A stretch of 64,000 nt of DNA from Nocardia coubleae NBRC 108252 (GTDB lineage Bacteria > Actinomycetota > Actinomycetes > Mycobacteriales > Mycobacteriaceae): the NCBI RefSeq assembly GCF_001612805.1, contig NZ_BDBD01000010.1:124001-188000 (forward strand). Direction: 5' to 3'. Each line of letters begins with the position of its first letter. Position 1 is the stretch's first letter. Positions 54,192 to 62,805 of this stretch are shown one piece after another. Position numbers and translations under genes: made by a program. The notes below the pieces were generated by a model. That model saw only the letters and a program-made list of their open reading frames with translations, was not told the origin of the DNA and ran no database searches.

Positions 54192-54815
54192 GTGAGTCTG
54201 GCTCAACGTGAACGCCACGCCCTTGTTCGGTCGGCACTCGCGGCGGGTGCCGAAGCGCCGACGCTGTGCGGCACCTGGACCGTCTACGACCTCGCCGCCC
54301 ACCTGGTGGTGCGCGAACGCAGGCCCGACGCCGCACTCGGCATCCTCCTGAAGCCCCTGTCCGGCTACCTCGACAAGCAACAGGCCAAGATCCGGCAGCG
54401 TCCGTTCCCGGAGCTCGCCGAGCAGATCCGCACCGGGCCACCACTGTGGTCACCGCTGCGCCCGGTCGACGCGGTGGTGAACCTGACCGAGATGTTCATC
54501 CACCACGAAGACATCCGCCGCGGCGAACCAGGTTGGGAGCCAAGGCAATTGGACGATGCCGACGAGCAGCGGCTGTGGCGGGCGCTGCGGGCGATCGCCC
54601 GGGCGAACTACCGCAAGTCACCTGCGCCGCTGGTGCTGGCCACCCCGGGCGGTGAGCGGATCACCGCGCACGCGGGCACCGGCGACGCCGTGGTGCTCAC
54701 CGGCCCGCCGTCGGAACTGCTGCTGCACGCCTTCGGTCGCGACGAGGTGCGGATCGAGGCGAGCGGACCCGACGCGGACGTGCGGGCCGTGCTCGCCACC
54801 GACCGCAGCGTCTAG
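54192..54815 (+). CDS. TIGR03085-type metal-binding protein (DinB/maleylpyruvate isomerase-like)
   Basis: 207 aa. LAQRERHALVRSALAAGAEAPTLCGTWTVYDLAAHLVVRERRPDAALG with the conserved WTVYDLAAHL and EMFIHHEDIRR of the family. Possible metal ligands are His residues at AAHL and HHED. Function unknown. TAGGGT (54179-54184) lies seven bases before the GTG, so a leaderless start is likely. Its stop codon overlaps that of the convergent TetR gene within a CTAG palindrome. Confidence 0.85.
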   Translation: MSLAQRERHALVRSALAAGAEAPTLCGTWTVYDLAAHLVVRERRPDAALGILLKPLSGYLDKQQAKIRQRPFPELAEQIRTGPPLWSPLRPVDAVVNLTEMFIHHEDIRRGEPGWEPRQLDDADEQRLWRALRAIARANYRKSPAPLVLATPGGERITAHAGTGDAVVLTGPPSELLLHAFGRDEVRIEASGPDADVRAVLATDRSV

Positions 54816-55459
54816 ACCACGTAGCGGCGCAACCGGCGCGCCGCGAACTCCCGGAAATACGACAGCTTCTCGGGCGGGACGATCGAGGGCAGCAGGAAAT
54901 ACCAGGCCCGTTCCATCCGGGTGGCCATCTGGTCCATCGATTCGGTGCCCACCGCGACGATGTGCACGCCCGCGGTGAGTTCCTGCAGGAGCAGCCCGAC
55001 CACCTCGGCGTCGAGATCGGCGAGCAGGTCGCCCTGGGAGATCGCGCGCTCCGACAGCACCCGGTACGTCTCACCCCAGGTCTTGGCGATGTTGTCGCCC
55101 TGGGCGCCGCGATAGTCACCGATCTGGTGGGTGAGCTTGAGCATCGCACCGACCATCGGATCGTTCATCGACAGATCGGCGACCACATAGGTGATGCCGA
55201 TGCACGCCTCGAGCGCGGGCACCCGGGAATCGAAGAAACCCTGACACGACCCGATGAGCCGTTCGTTGCCCTGATCGACCACCGCCCGTGCCAGCTCCTC
55301 CTTGGAGCCGAAGTGAAAGTACAAGGCGCCCTTGGTCACATTGGACTGCGCGATGATTTCGCTGAGGCTCGCGTTGGCGTAGCCCAAACGGAGAAAGACA
55401 TCGGCAGCGCCAGCAAGGACGGAGTCGCGGGTGATCTCCGCGCGCGCTTGCCTAGCCAT
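54812..55459 (-). CDS. TetR-family regulator, ScbR/ArpA-like
   Basis: 215 aa. HTH at about 9-55: RDSVLAGAADVFLRLGYANASLSEIIAQSNVTKGALYFHFGSKEELARAVVDQG. The VTKGALYFHF-x-SKEELA pattern is characteristic of gamma-butyrolactone-receptor-type TetR proteins of actinomycetes. No butyrolactone synthase is visible nearby, so a ligand cannot be named. An 18-bp direct repeat lies 30-70 bp upstream. It interrupts the otherwise M. tuberculosis-like mfd-TetR-glmU order together with 54192-54815. Confidence 0.85.
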   Translation of the reverse strand: MARQARAEITRDSVLAGAADVFLRLGYANASLSEIIAQSNVTKGALYFHFGSKEELARAVVDQGNERLIGSCQGFFDSRVPALEACIGITYVVADLSMNDPMVGAMLKLTHQIGDYRGAQGDNIAKTWGETYRVLSERAISQGDLLADLDAEVVGLLLQELTAGVHIVAVGTESMDQMATRMERAWYFLLPSIVPPEKLSYFREFAARRLRRYVV

Positions 55460-55490
55460 CAGATCCGCCTGTCATCCAATAATCCAGCCA

Positions 55491-55527
55491 TCCTGAAGTA
55501 GACCGACATCCCGAAGTTGATCGACAT
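55491..55527. repeat. Direct repeat upstream of a TetR gene
   Basis: Two 19-bp copies (55491-55509 and 55509-55527, 18-bp period) share TCC-GAAGT-GA-CGACAT with four differences. Position within the promoter region of the ScbR-like gene suggests an operator site. Confidence 0.45.
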
Positions 55528-55628
55528 ACCGCCCGGCAGCACCCAAAAGGATGGGTGAACCGTACCACCAGACCCTTCGGGGGCACCCGAATCCTGGATT
55601 CGCTTCCGGCACGGGCGCTATCGACCGG

Positions 55629-56255
55629 TTACCCCGGCTTGGGCCCCGCGATGTTCGTATTCCATTCGGAGCTGAGACCCGGTTCGGCTTCCAAGTGGCT
55701 CAAACCGTTCCAGCACAGGTTCACCAGATGCGCCGCGACCACTTCCTTCGGCGGGGTGCGCTCGTCGAGCCACCAGGTGGCCGCCGTGGACACCATGCCG
55801 ACGAGTGCCTGGGCGTAGAGCGGGGCCAGGCTGGTGTCGAGATCGCGGCGGCCGAAGTCGCCCGCCAGGATGTGCGCCACCTGGTTGACGGCCTCGTTGA
55901 GCAGGCTCGAGTACCGGCCGTCGGCGTTGGGGGCCGGTTGGTCGCGCACCAGGATGCGGAATCCGTCGGTGCGTTCCTCGATGTAGGTGAGCAGCGCCAG
56001 CGCCACTTGCTCGAGCCGCAACCGCGACCGGTTCTGGGTGAGCGAGGAGGTGACCATGTCGAGCAGCATCGACATCTCGCGGTCGACGACCACCGCGTAG
56101 AGCCCTTCCTTACCCCCGAAATGCTCGTAGACCACCGGCTTGGACACCTGCGCACGCTGCGCGATCTCCTCGATCGATGTGGCGTCGTAGCCCCGCTCCG
56201 CGAACAACGCGCGACCGATCTCGATCAACTGCTGGCGCCGCTGCGTACCGGTCAT
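55629..56255 (-). CDS. TetR-family regulator (Rv1019-like)
   Basis: 208 aa. HTH: RRQQLIEIGRALFAERGYDATSIEEIAQRAQVSKPVVYEHFGGKEGLYAVVVDRE, and C-terminal PLYAQALVGMVSTAATWWLDERTPPKEVVAAHLVNLCWNGLSHLE. This resembles the TetR protein between mfd and glmU in M. tuberculosis (Rv1019). ATG 56255 is chosen; a TTG 39 bases upstream with GGAGAGGCAGGGAAG before it is an alternative. Target unknown. Confidence 0.85.
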   Translation of the reverse strand: MTGTQRRQQLIEIGRALFAERGYDATSIEEIAQRAQVSKPVVYEHFGGKEGLYAVVVDREMSMLLDMVTSSLTQNRSRLRLEQVALALLTYIEERTDGFRILVRDQPAPNADGRYSSLLNEAVNQVAHILAGDFGRRDLDTSLAPLYAQALVGMVSTAATWWLDERTPPKEVVAAHLVNLCWNGLSHLEAEPGLSSEWNTNIAGPKPG

Positions 56256-56596
56256 CCTCGGTCTGGATACACGCGCCGGATCACTAGAAGACAACTTCCC
56301 TGCCTCTCCACCACCTGCCGGACCCACCACCCCCAACTGTCTCAGACCGCACGGCGCCACCGCATCCCCACCCTGCCGACGACTGATCTCGCGAGCACAT
56401 GGGTAACTCGTCGGGTACCAGCTGACCAGGCCACCTCCGCAGGCTTGCCGCGTTCCCGACTTCTTCCGCACCTGAGTCCGGCCAAAATTCTCGGAGTGGC
56501 GGACCGGCCAAGATTTTCCGCGAGGCGCGATCTATGCGAGGATCATGGCCGTGCCGTAGCACAGTGGTGGGCTCTGACAGCCCACTGGTGTGGCGA
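56256..56596. other. Intergenic region between TetR gene and tRNA-Gln
   Basis: 341 bp without a supportable gene. It contains a 7-bp hairpin (56567-56573 with 56579-56585) just before the tRNA and an imperfect direct repeat CCGGCCAA-AT-TTC in the 56485-56525 area. The promoters of both neighbours must lie here; no clear -35/-10 pair stands out. Confidence 0.6.
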
Positions 56597-56667
56597 TCCG
56601 CCGTAGTGTAATGGCAGCACCTCTGATTTTGGTTCAGATAGTTCAGGTTCGAGTCCTGGCGGCGGAG
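56597..56667 (+). tRNA. tRNA-Gln (anticodon UUG)
   Basis: 71 nt. Acceptor TCCGCCG (56597-56603) pairs with CGGCGGA; anticodon stem TCTGA/TCAGA with loop TTTTGGT gives anticodon TTG at positions 34-36; T arm with GGTTCGAGTCC. Discriminator G. CCA not encoded. It lies 98 bp before glmU. Confidence 0.93.
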
Positions 56668-56765
56668 CACACACGGGCACAGTGACGTATCGTCGGCCCG
56701 CACCCCATCACCGACCGACCGAACCCGCCACAGCACACTCGCTGACCGGCAGCCGAGGGAGATCC

Positions 56766-58256
56766 ATGCCACCGCAGACCGCCGTCGTCGTTCTCGCAGC
56801 CGGGGCTGGGACGCGAATGCGGTCGAAGACTCCGAAAGTGCTGCATCCGCTCGCGGGACGCTCGATGCTCTCGCACGCGCTGCACGCCGCGGCGGAGATC
56901 GACCCCACCCATCTGATCACCGTCGTCGGGCACGACCGCGACAAGGTCGGCGCCGCCGTCGCCGAGGTCGGCAAGGAACTCGGACGCGAAATCGTCTGTG
57001 CGGTACAGGAACAGCAGCTCGGCACCGGCCACGCCGTGCAGTGCGCGCTCCAGGCCGTGCCCGCCGATTTCACCGGCGACCTGCTGGTCACCTCCGCCGA
57101 TGTGCCGCTGCTCGACGGGCACACCCTCGGCGCCCTGCTCGACGAGCACCGCAGCTACGCCGAACGACCGGCGGTCACCGTGCTCACCTTCGTCCCCGAC
57201 GATCCCAACGGTTACGGCCGGATCGTGCGCGACGACGACGGTCAGGTCGCCGAGATCGTCGAGCACGCCGACGCCACCCCGGCCCAGGCCAAGATCAAAG
57301 AGGTCAATTCCGGCGTCTACGCCTTCGACGCCGCCGTGCTGCGCACCATGATCGGGCGGCTGTCCACGGCCAATGCCCAGCATGAGCTCTACCTCACCGA
57401 CGTGTTGCGTCTCGCCCGCGAGGCCGGGCATCCCGTGCACGGCGCGCGACTGGTCGACTCGAACAAGGTCACCGGGGTCAACGACCGGGTGCAGCTGTCG
57501 CAGGCCGGTGCCACGCTCAACCGGTACATCCTCGAGCGGCACATGCGCGCGGGCGTCACCGTCATCGATCCGGCCACCACCTGGGTCGACGCGAGTGTGC
57601 GGATCGGGCGCGACGCGGTCCTGCGCCCCGGAACCCAGCTGTTCGGCGAGACCCATATCGGGGAGGACGCCGAGATCGGGCCCGACACCACGCTCACCGA
57701 TGTGATCGTCGGCGCGGGCGCCAAGGTGGTGCGTACCCACGGTGAGCAAGCCGAGATCGGCGAGAACGCCAACGTCGGACCGTTCAGCTACCTGCGCCCC
57801 GGCACCGTGCTCGGCGAGCACGGCAAGCTCGGCGCGTTCGTCGAGACCAAGAACGCGACGGTCGGCGCGCACTCCAAGGTTCCGCACCTCACCTACGTCG
57901 GTGACGCGACGATCGGCGAGTACAGCAACATCGGCGCGTCCAGTGTTTTCGTGAACTACGACGGGGTGAACAAGCACCACACTGTGGTCGGTTCCCATGT
58001 GCGGACCGGCAGCGACACCATGTTCATCGCTCCGGTAACCGTGGGTGACGGCGCCTATACGGGTGCGGGTACTGTACTGCGCAGGAGCGTTCCACCCGGG
58101 GCACTTGCCGTGTCGGGTGGGCCACAGCGCACCATTGAGAACTGGGTGCAGCGCTACCGTCCCGGAACCGCTGCGGCACGCGCGGCGGCGGAAGCCATCG
58201 CGGCAGACGAGACGTCGAACAAGGCAATCGAGCAAAAGGATGGCAACCAGCAGTGA
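56766..58256 (+). CDS. glmU: Bifunctional UDP-GlcNAc pyrophosphorylase / GlcN-1-P acetyltransferase
   Basis: 496 aa. N-terminal uridyltransferase with [22 protein letters not shown] (residues about 10-31), DVPLL and [10 protein letters not shown]-terminal left-handed beta-helix from about 260 with hexapeptide repeats and [25 protein letters not shown] (acetyltransferase active site). It makes UDP-GlcNAc for peptidoglycan, arabinogalactan linker and mycothiol. ATG 56766 has GAGGGAGA before it. It overlaps prs by four bases (GTGA), as in M. tuberculosis (Rv1018c-Rv1017c). Confidence 0.97.
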   Translation: MPPQTAVVVLAAGAGTRMRSKTPKVLHPLAGRSMLSHALHAAAEIDPTHLITVVGHDRDKVGAAVAEVGKELGREIVCAVQEQQLGTGHAVQCALQAVPADFTGDLLVTSADVPLLDGHTLGALLDEHRSYAERPAVTVLTFVPDDPNGYGRIVRDDDGQVAEIVEHADATPAQAKIKEVNSGVYAFDAAVLRTMIGRLSTANAQHELYLTDVLRLAREAGHPVHGARLVDSNKVTGVNDRVQLSQAGATLNRYILERHMRAGVTVIDPATTWVDASVRIGRDAVLRPGTQLFGETHIGEDAEIGPDTTLTDVIVGAGAKVVRTHGEQAEIGENANVGPFSYLRPGTVLGEHGKLGAFVETKNATVGAHSKVPHLTYVGDATIGEYSNIGASSVFVNYDGVNKHHTVVGSHVRTGSDTMFIAPVTVGDGAYTGAGTVLRRSVPPGALAVSGGPQRTIENWVQRYRPGTAAARAAAEAIAADETSNKAIEQKDGNQQ

Positions 58257-59233
58257 CCGCGTTCTCGATCGACAATCAGAAGAACTTGATGCTCTTCGCC
58301 GGCCGGTCACATCCTGAGCTTGCCGAGCAGGTCGCCAAGGAACTCGATGTCGACATCACCCCGCAGACCGCGCGTGAGTTCGCCAACGGTGAGATCTTCG
58401 TCCGGTTCGAGGAGTCGGTGCGCGGTTCCGACGCCTTCGTGCTGCAGAGCTTCCCGGCCCCGCTGAACCAGTGGCTGATGGAACAGCTCATCATGATCGA
58501 CGCGCTCAAGCGCGGTTCGGCCAAGCGGATCACCGCCGTGCTGCCGTTCTACCCCTACGCCCGCCAGGACAAGAAGCACCGCGGCCGTGAGCCCATCTCC
58601 GCCCGCCTGGTCGCCGACCTGCTCAAGACCGCCGGTGCCGACCGCATCATCAGCGTCGACCTGCACACCGACCAGATCCAGGGCTTCTTCGACGGCCCCG
58701 TCGATCACATGCACGCGCTGGTGCAGCTGTCGGACTACATCCGCACCAACTACTCCACCGACAACCTGGCCGTGGTCTCCCCCGACGCCGGTCGCGTGAA
58801 GGTCGCCGAGAAGTGGGCCGATGCGCTCGGTGGCACCCCGCTGTCGTTCATCCACAAGACCCGCGACCCGCTGGTCCCCAACCAGGTGAAGTCCAACCGC
58901 GTCGTCGGTGACGTCGAAGGCCGCACCTGCGTGCTGATCGACGACATGATCGACACCGGTGGCACCATCGCCGGCGCGGTGAAGGTGCTCAAGGAAGCCG
59001 GTGCGGGCGATGTCATCATCGCGGCCACCCACGGTGTGCTCAGCGACCCGGCCGCCGAGCGCCTCGCCGCGTGCGGTGCCAAGGAAGTGGTCATCACCAA
59101 CACCCTGCCGATCAGCGAGGAGAAGAAGTTCCCCACGCTGACGGTGCTGTCGATCGCGCCGCTGCTGGCCCGCACCATCCGCGAGGTCTTCGAAAACGGC
59201 TCGGTAACCGGCCTCTTCAACGGCAACGCTTGA
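58253..59233 (+). CDS. prs: Ribose-phosphate pyrophosphokinase
   Basis: 326 aa. [18 protein letters not shown] region, the ATP-associated [17 protein letters not shown] and the PRPP-binding [14 protein letters not shown] motifs. It makes PRPP from ribose 5-phosphate and ATP for nucleotides, His, Trp and decaprenyl-phosphoarabinose. GTG start overlaps the glmU stop. A 10-bp terminator hairpin follows six bases after the stop. Confidence 0.97.
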   Translation: MTAFSIDNQKNLMLFAGRSHPELAEQVAKELDVDITPQTAREFANGEIFVRFEESVRGSDAFVLQSFPAPLNQWLMEQLIMIDALKRGSAKRITAVLPFYPYARQDKKHRGREPISARLVADLLKTAGADRIISVDLHTDQIQGFFDGPVDHMHALVQLSDYIRTNYSTDNLAVVSPDAGRVKVAEKWADALGGTPLSFIHKTRDPLVPNQVKSNRVVGDVEGRTCVLIDDMIDTGGTIAGAVKVLKEAGAGDVIIAATHGVLSDPAAERLAACGAKEVVITNTLPISEEKKFPTLTVLSIAPLLARTIREVFENGSVTGLFNGNA

Positions 59234-59239
59234 CCGCCT

Positions 59240-59272
59240 CCCCGCGCCTTTCGGCCAGACTCAGGCGCGGGG
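59240..59272 (+). terminator. Hairpin terminator after prs
   Basis: A 10-bp perfect stem (59240-59249 with 59263-59272, 13-nt loop). The rest of the 228-bp gap to the next gene shows nothing recognisable except GGGAGG before its start. Confidence 0.7.
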
Positions 59273-59461
59273 CGAGTTGGGGACGCGGCAAGCTTTCGTG
59301 AGGTGGGTGGGTTAGCTCGTACCCGGTGAGTTACCCGTGTACTTGCGAAATCTGTGGGTCGGTTCTAAGAGCTCCGGACGGGCTCGTCGGTGCTGGGACG
59401 GGCCGTCGTTGGGCGATACTGGAGACGGTAGCCCCGCGATAGCCCGACCTGGGAGGTCTCG

Positions 59462-59893
59462 ATGAGCACACCGCAGGAATCCGGATCCGGAGAGGGCGGG
59501 TATCGGCCTCGGCATGCCAAGCCGGAGCGGCCCGAGGTGTCGTATTCGCTGTCGGACGAGCCGGCCGAGCCATCGCATGGCGCGCACGAGGCCAAGTATC
59601 CCGGCAGGCCCGAGGTGTCCTACGGTGGGTTACCGGTCGACGACTCCGACGGTGATGTCGAGGCGCCCGGGGGTAAGACCTGGTCGACCGTGGCGTTCGT
59701 GTTCGCCGTGATCGCCCTGCTGTTCTTCCCGATCATCTTCGGTGTGCTCGGGATCGCGGCGGGGCTGTACGGGAGCAAGAAAGGTGAACCGCTCGGCAAC
59801 TGGTCTGCCGTGGCGGCGCTGTTCGCGTTGCTCGCGGGGCTGGCGATCCGGGTGTTCTTCTTCGACGCCGACATCATCCCGTCACAGAACTGA
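59462..59893 (+). CDS. DUF4190-like small membrane protein
   Basis: 143 aa. A charged, Pro/Ser/Gly-rich N-terminus (1-75) holds two RPEVSY motifs about 27-42 residues apart, then two transmembrane helices (about 78-105 and 114-134) with the loop GLYGSKKGEPLGNWS between them. Such disordered-plus-two-helix proteins are common in actinobacteria; function unknown. GGGAGG lies nine bases before the ATG. The next gene follows after 14 bp. Confidence 0.65.
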   Translation: MSTPQESGSGEGGYRPRHAKPERPEVSYSLSDEPAEPSHGAHEAKYPGRPEVSYGGLPVDDSDGDVEAPGGKTWSTVAFVFAVIALLFFPIIFGVLGIAAGLYGSKKGEPLGNWSAVAALFALLAGLAIRVFFFDADIIPSQN

Positions 59894-59907
59894 GAACCAC
59901 ACGCACG

Positions 59908-60549
59908 ATGAACGCTTTCACCGGTTTCCCCCTGGCCGGCCTGGACTTCTACGAGGATCTCGAGGCCGACAACTCCAAGGCCTTCTGGACCGCGCACAAG
60001 CACACCTACGACGAGGCGGTGCGGGCGCCGATGGTCGCGCTCACCGCCGAGCTGGCGGCCGAATTCGGGGACGCCAGAGTGTTCCGGCCCTACCGTGACG
60101 TGCGCTTCTCCGCCGACAAGACGCCCTACAAGACTCATCAGGGTGCGGTGGTCCACCTCTCCCCGGGTGTGGGCTGGTACGTGCAGATCAGCGCGGCCGG
60201 GCTGGCCGTCGGCGGCGGCTGTTTCCGGCCCGCGCCGAGCGCCCTGGCCGTCCTGCGCGCCACCATCGACGACGACGTGCGCGGCCGCGAGCTGGAGGGC
60301 ATCCTGGCCGCGATCACGGCCGCCGGTTACGACCTCGGCGGCGAACAACTCAAGACCCGCCCCAAGGGCTACCCCGCCGACCATCCGCGCATCGGGCTGC
60401 TCCGCCACAAGTCGCTGATCGTTCGCCGCGACTACGGGGCACCCGACTGGCTCAAGACCCCCGCAGGCGTCACCGAGGTCCGGCGGGCCTGGAACGAGCT
60501 ACGTCCGCTCATCGAATGGCTGGCCGCCGTCCTCGAAGGCGTCGACTGA
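59908..60549 (+). CDS. DUF2461 (TIGR02453) family protein
   Basis: 213 aa. FTGFPLAGLDFYEDLEADNSKAFWTAHKHTYDEAVRAPM, FRPYRDVRFSADKTPYKTHQGA and GWYVQISAAGLAVGGGCF are the core of the family. Its molecular function is unknown. It probably forms an operon with the preceding small membrane protein (14-bp gap). Confidence 0.88.
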   Translation: MNAFTGFPLAGLDFYEDLEADNSKAFWTAHKHTYDEAVRAPMVALTAELAAEFGDARVFRPYRDVRFSADKTPYKTHQGAVVHLSPGVGWYVQISAAGLAVGGGCFRPAPSALAVLRATIDDDVRGRELEGILAAITAAGYDLGGEQLKTRPKGYPADHPRIGLLRHKSLIVRRDYGAPDWLKTPAGVTEVRRAWNELRPLIEWLAAVLEGVD

Positions 60550-60604
60550 TCCGCGCGGGCGTGCCTTCCTGGCACGGGTCGGCGCACAGGCCGATACTGG
60601 CACC

Positions 60605-60934
60605 ATGAGCCGTGAACCGCTGGACATGGACATGGGCGACGACGATCAGGCCGACGACATCATCGAATACGAACGCAATATCGAAGACCCGCCCGCGGAC
60701 TACGTGATCCGCAACCGCGAAGCCGACGCCGACGGCTTCCTCGGTATCGGCGAGGAACTGTCGGAGGAATGGACCGAGCGCGGCGAGCGCCACGAGGAGA
60801 TGGAAGAAGACGAGCGCCCCGCCGAAGAGGTTGCCGTCCGCGCTTTCGACGAGGACTCCCTCGACAACGCCGACCTCGACGGGGACGAGAACCTGATCAG
60901 CGGCGAAGGGGTCGCCGACGAACTCGACCTCTAG
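60605..60934 (+). CDS. DUF5709-like acidic protein
   Basis: 109 aa, very acidic, with many Asp/Glu runs (EEMEEDERPAEEVAVRAFDEDSLDNADLDGDENLISGEG). The DDQADDIIEYERNIEDPPADYVIR and GFLGIGEELSEEWTERGERHEEM segments match the DUF5709 family of actinobacteria. No membrane segment or signal. Function unknown. Convergent with egtD. Confidence 0.75.
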   Translation: MSREPLDMDMGDDDQADDIIEYERNIEDPPADYVIRNREADADGFLGIGEELSEEWTERGERHEEMEEDERPAEEVAVRAFDEDSLDNADLDGDENLISGEGVADELDL

Positions 60935-60975
60935 AACCGCCACGCCATGACGACCGGCTCGGTCGACATCCTGCC

Positions 60976-61005
60976 GACCGCGGCAGTTCCGTCGTAGCCG
61001 CGGTC
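60976..61005. terminator. Hairpin between DUF5709 gene and egtD
   Basis: A 9-bp perfect stem (60976-60984 with 60997-61005, 12-nt loop) sits at the meeting point of two convergent genes and overlaps the egtD stop codon by two bases. Confidence 0.55.
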
Positions 61006-61975
61006 AACGACGCTCGGCCAGGACGAGGGTGAAGCGGTTCTCGGGGTCGGTCCAGGTGTGGGTGGGTCCGAAGCCCGCGGTGTCCAGTTCGGCGCTGAGG
61101 GCTTCGGGGCGGAACTTGGCCGAGATCTCGGTGCGCATCTCCTCGCCCGCGGCGAAGTCGACCGTGAGGCCCAGCTCGGCGACGGTCGCGGTCATGGCTT
61201 CGGTGGCGCGCAGGCGCATTTCGATCCACTCGTTCGTGGGATCCCAGAGCGCCACGTGCTCGAACTTGTCCGGCTCGAAATCCGCGGACAGCCGGTTGTT
61301 GAGGACATGCAGGACATTGCGGTTGAACTCGGCGGTGACACCCGCGGCGTCGTCGTAAGCGGGAACGACGATCTCGGGGGCGACCACGAGGCCCGCGCCG
61401 AGCAGCAGCAGTTCCCCGGGTTCGAGAACCTCGTTGATGCCGGCCAGGAATTCGGCGCGCTCGGCGGGCACCAGGTTACCGATGGTTCCGCCGAGGAAGG
61501 CGATCATCCGGCGCCCACCCCTCGGCAGGTTGTGCAGGGTATCGGTGAAATCGCTGACCACACCGTGCACGGACAGGTTCGGGTACTCGGCCGCCAATTC
61601 GGTTGCCGCACCGCGTAGGGCTGACGCGGAAACATCCTGTGGCACATAGGTTTTCAGCGAACCTACGGCCGTGAGCGCGTCGAGGAGTAGCCGGGTCTTG
61701 GCGGCCGAGCCCGCGCCGAGTTCCACCAGTACGTCGGCGCGGGCGGCGGCCGCGATCTCGTCGACCACATCGCGCAGCAGCGCCCGCTCGGTGCGGGTGG
61801 GGTAATACTCGGGCAGCTCGGTGATCGCCTCGAACAATTCGCTGCCGCGCGCATCGTAGAACCACTTGGGCGGCAGCGACTTCGGGTCGGCGGTGAGTCC
61901 GGCGCGGGCGTCGGCTCGCAGGGCCTCGGTGAGATCGGCGTCGGTGAGGTGGATGTCCAGCAGCGGCGCGGTCAT
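61004..61975 (-). CDS. egtD: L-histidine N-alpha-methyltransferase EgtD
   Basis: 323 aa. It makes hercynine from histidine by three methylations, the first step of ergothioneine synthesis. SLPPKWFYDARGSELFEAITELPEYYPTRTERALL, the SAM loop ELGAGSAAKTRLLLDAL and FLGGTIGNLVP are EgtD signatures. ATG 61975 overlaps the egtC stop (ATGA). It is the last gene on this strand before a convergent hairpin; no egtE-like lyase gene follows it. Confidence 0.95.
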   Translation of the reverse strand: MTAPLLDIHLTDADLTEALRADARAGLTADPKSLPPKWFYDARGSELFEAITELPEYYPTRTERALLRDVVDEIAAAARADVLVELGAGSAAKTRLLLDALTAVGSLKTYVPQDVSASALRGAATELAAEYPNLSVHGVVSDFTDTLHNLPRGGRRMIAFLGGTIGNLVPAERAEFLAGINEVLEPGELLLLGAGLVVAPEIVVPAYDDAAGVTAEFNRNVLHVLNNRLSADFEPDKFEHVALWDPTNEWIEMRLRATEAMTATVAELGLTVDFAAGEEMRTEISAKFRPEALSAELDTAGFGPTHTWTDPENRFTLVLAERR

Positions 61976-62805
61976 GAACGGACCCTTTCGGTGGCGGGGA
62001 ATTCCAGAGCGGTGATGGTGCAGTGGCCGGGCGAGGCGGTCACCAGCTGACGATCCGCGATCGGTCGCCACCGTGGATCGTCGTCGTACGGTTCCGAGGA
62101 CAGCACGGCGTAGTCGTCGGTGACCAGCACCGACAAGGCATGCCAGCAGGTGGTGGCCCAGAGTTCGGAACCGTTGCCGAGCAACAGATTCACACGGGCA
62201 TTGGGCTGATGACGCAGCACGGTGGTCACCAGTAAACGCAGCGCGTCGGCCGGCGAGGTGACCGGACCGTCGGGGTCGATGGCGGCGAGCAGGGCGCGCA
62301 GCACGACCCACAGTGCCGCCGCGTCGGTGAGTGCCTCGGCGTGCAGGAACATCGAGGCCGTGGCGGACGGGTCGAGCAGGGGCGCCAAGTCGGTGAGGAC
62401 GGCGGGCAGGGTGGTTCGCCACTCCTGCACGACACCGTTGTGGCTGAAGGCCCAGTGGTCGTCGGTGAAGGGGGCGCAGGCGGAGCGTTCGATCGGCATG
62501 CCGACGGTGGCCGAGCGGACGGCCGCGAGCACCGCTCGGGACTCGAGCTGCCCGAGGACCTCGGCGACAGCCGGATCGGTCCAGATGGGGGCGGGGTTGC
62601 GGTAGCGGGTCACCGCGTCGCGGGCACCGTCCATGCCGACCTCGGCCCGGCGCCACCAGGCGACGCCGAAACCGTCGGCGTTGACGGTGCCACCGGCACG
62701 CATGTCGAGCGGCGCCCAGGACTGGGCGTAGAGCGAATGCGAGCCGCGCAACACCAATTCACCGACCGCGACCGGTGGGCCGACATAGCCGAGGTGTCTG
62801 CACAT
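61972..62805 (-). CDS. egtC: Gamma-glutamyl-hercynylcysteine sulfoxide hydrolase EgtC
   Basis: 277 aa class II glutamine-amidotransferase fold. The N-terminal nucleophile Cys2 is visible in MCRHLGYVG; RSATVGMPIERSACAPFTDDHWAFSHNG follows. It removes glutamate from gamma-glutamyl-hercynylcysteine S-oxide. ATG 62805 is set by the Cys2 requirement and overlaps the egtB stop by three bases. Confidence 0.93.
   Translation of the reverse strand: MCRHLGYVGPPVAVGELVLRGSHSLYAQSWAPLDMRAGGTVNADGFGVAWWRRAEVGMDGARDAVTRYRNPAPIWTDPAVAEVLGQLESRAVLAAVRSATVGMPIERSACAPFTDDHWAFSHNGVVQEWRTTLPAVLTDLAPLLDPSATASMFLHAEALTDAAALWVVLRALLAAIDPDGPVTSPADALRLLVTTVLRHQPNARVNLLLGNGSELWATTCWHALSVLVTDDYAVLSSEPYDDDPRWRPIADRQLVTASPGHCTITALEFPATERVRS

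Noticed and set aside
55488..55516. CCATCC-N17-CCGAAG, resembling a SigK promoter
   Set aside because: It points to the plus strand where no gene begins, the spacer differs from the two good SigK-type sites, and it lies within the TetR direct repeat.
56284..56772. Minus-strand ORF over the tRNA-Gln region
   Set aside because: It runs through the tRNA and the glmU start, and its translation has no family features.
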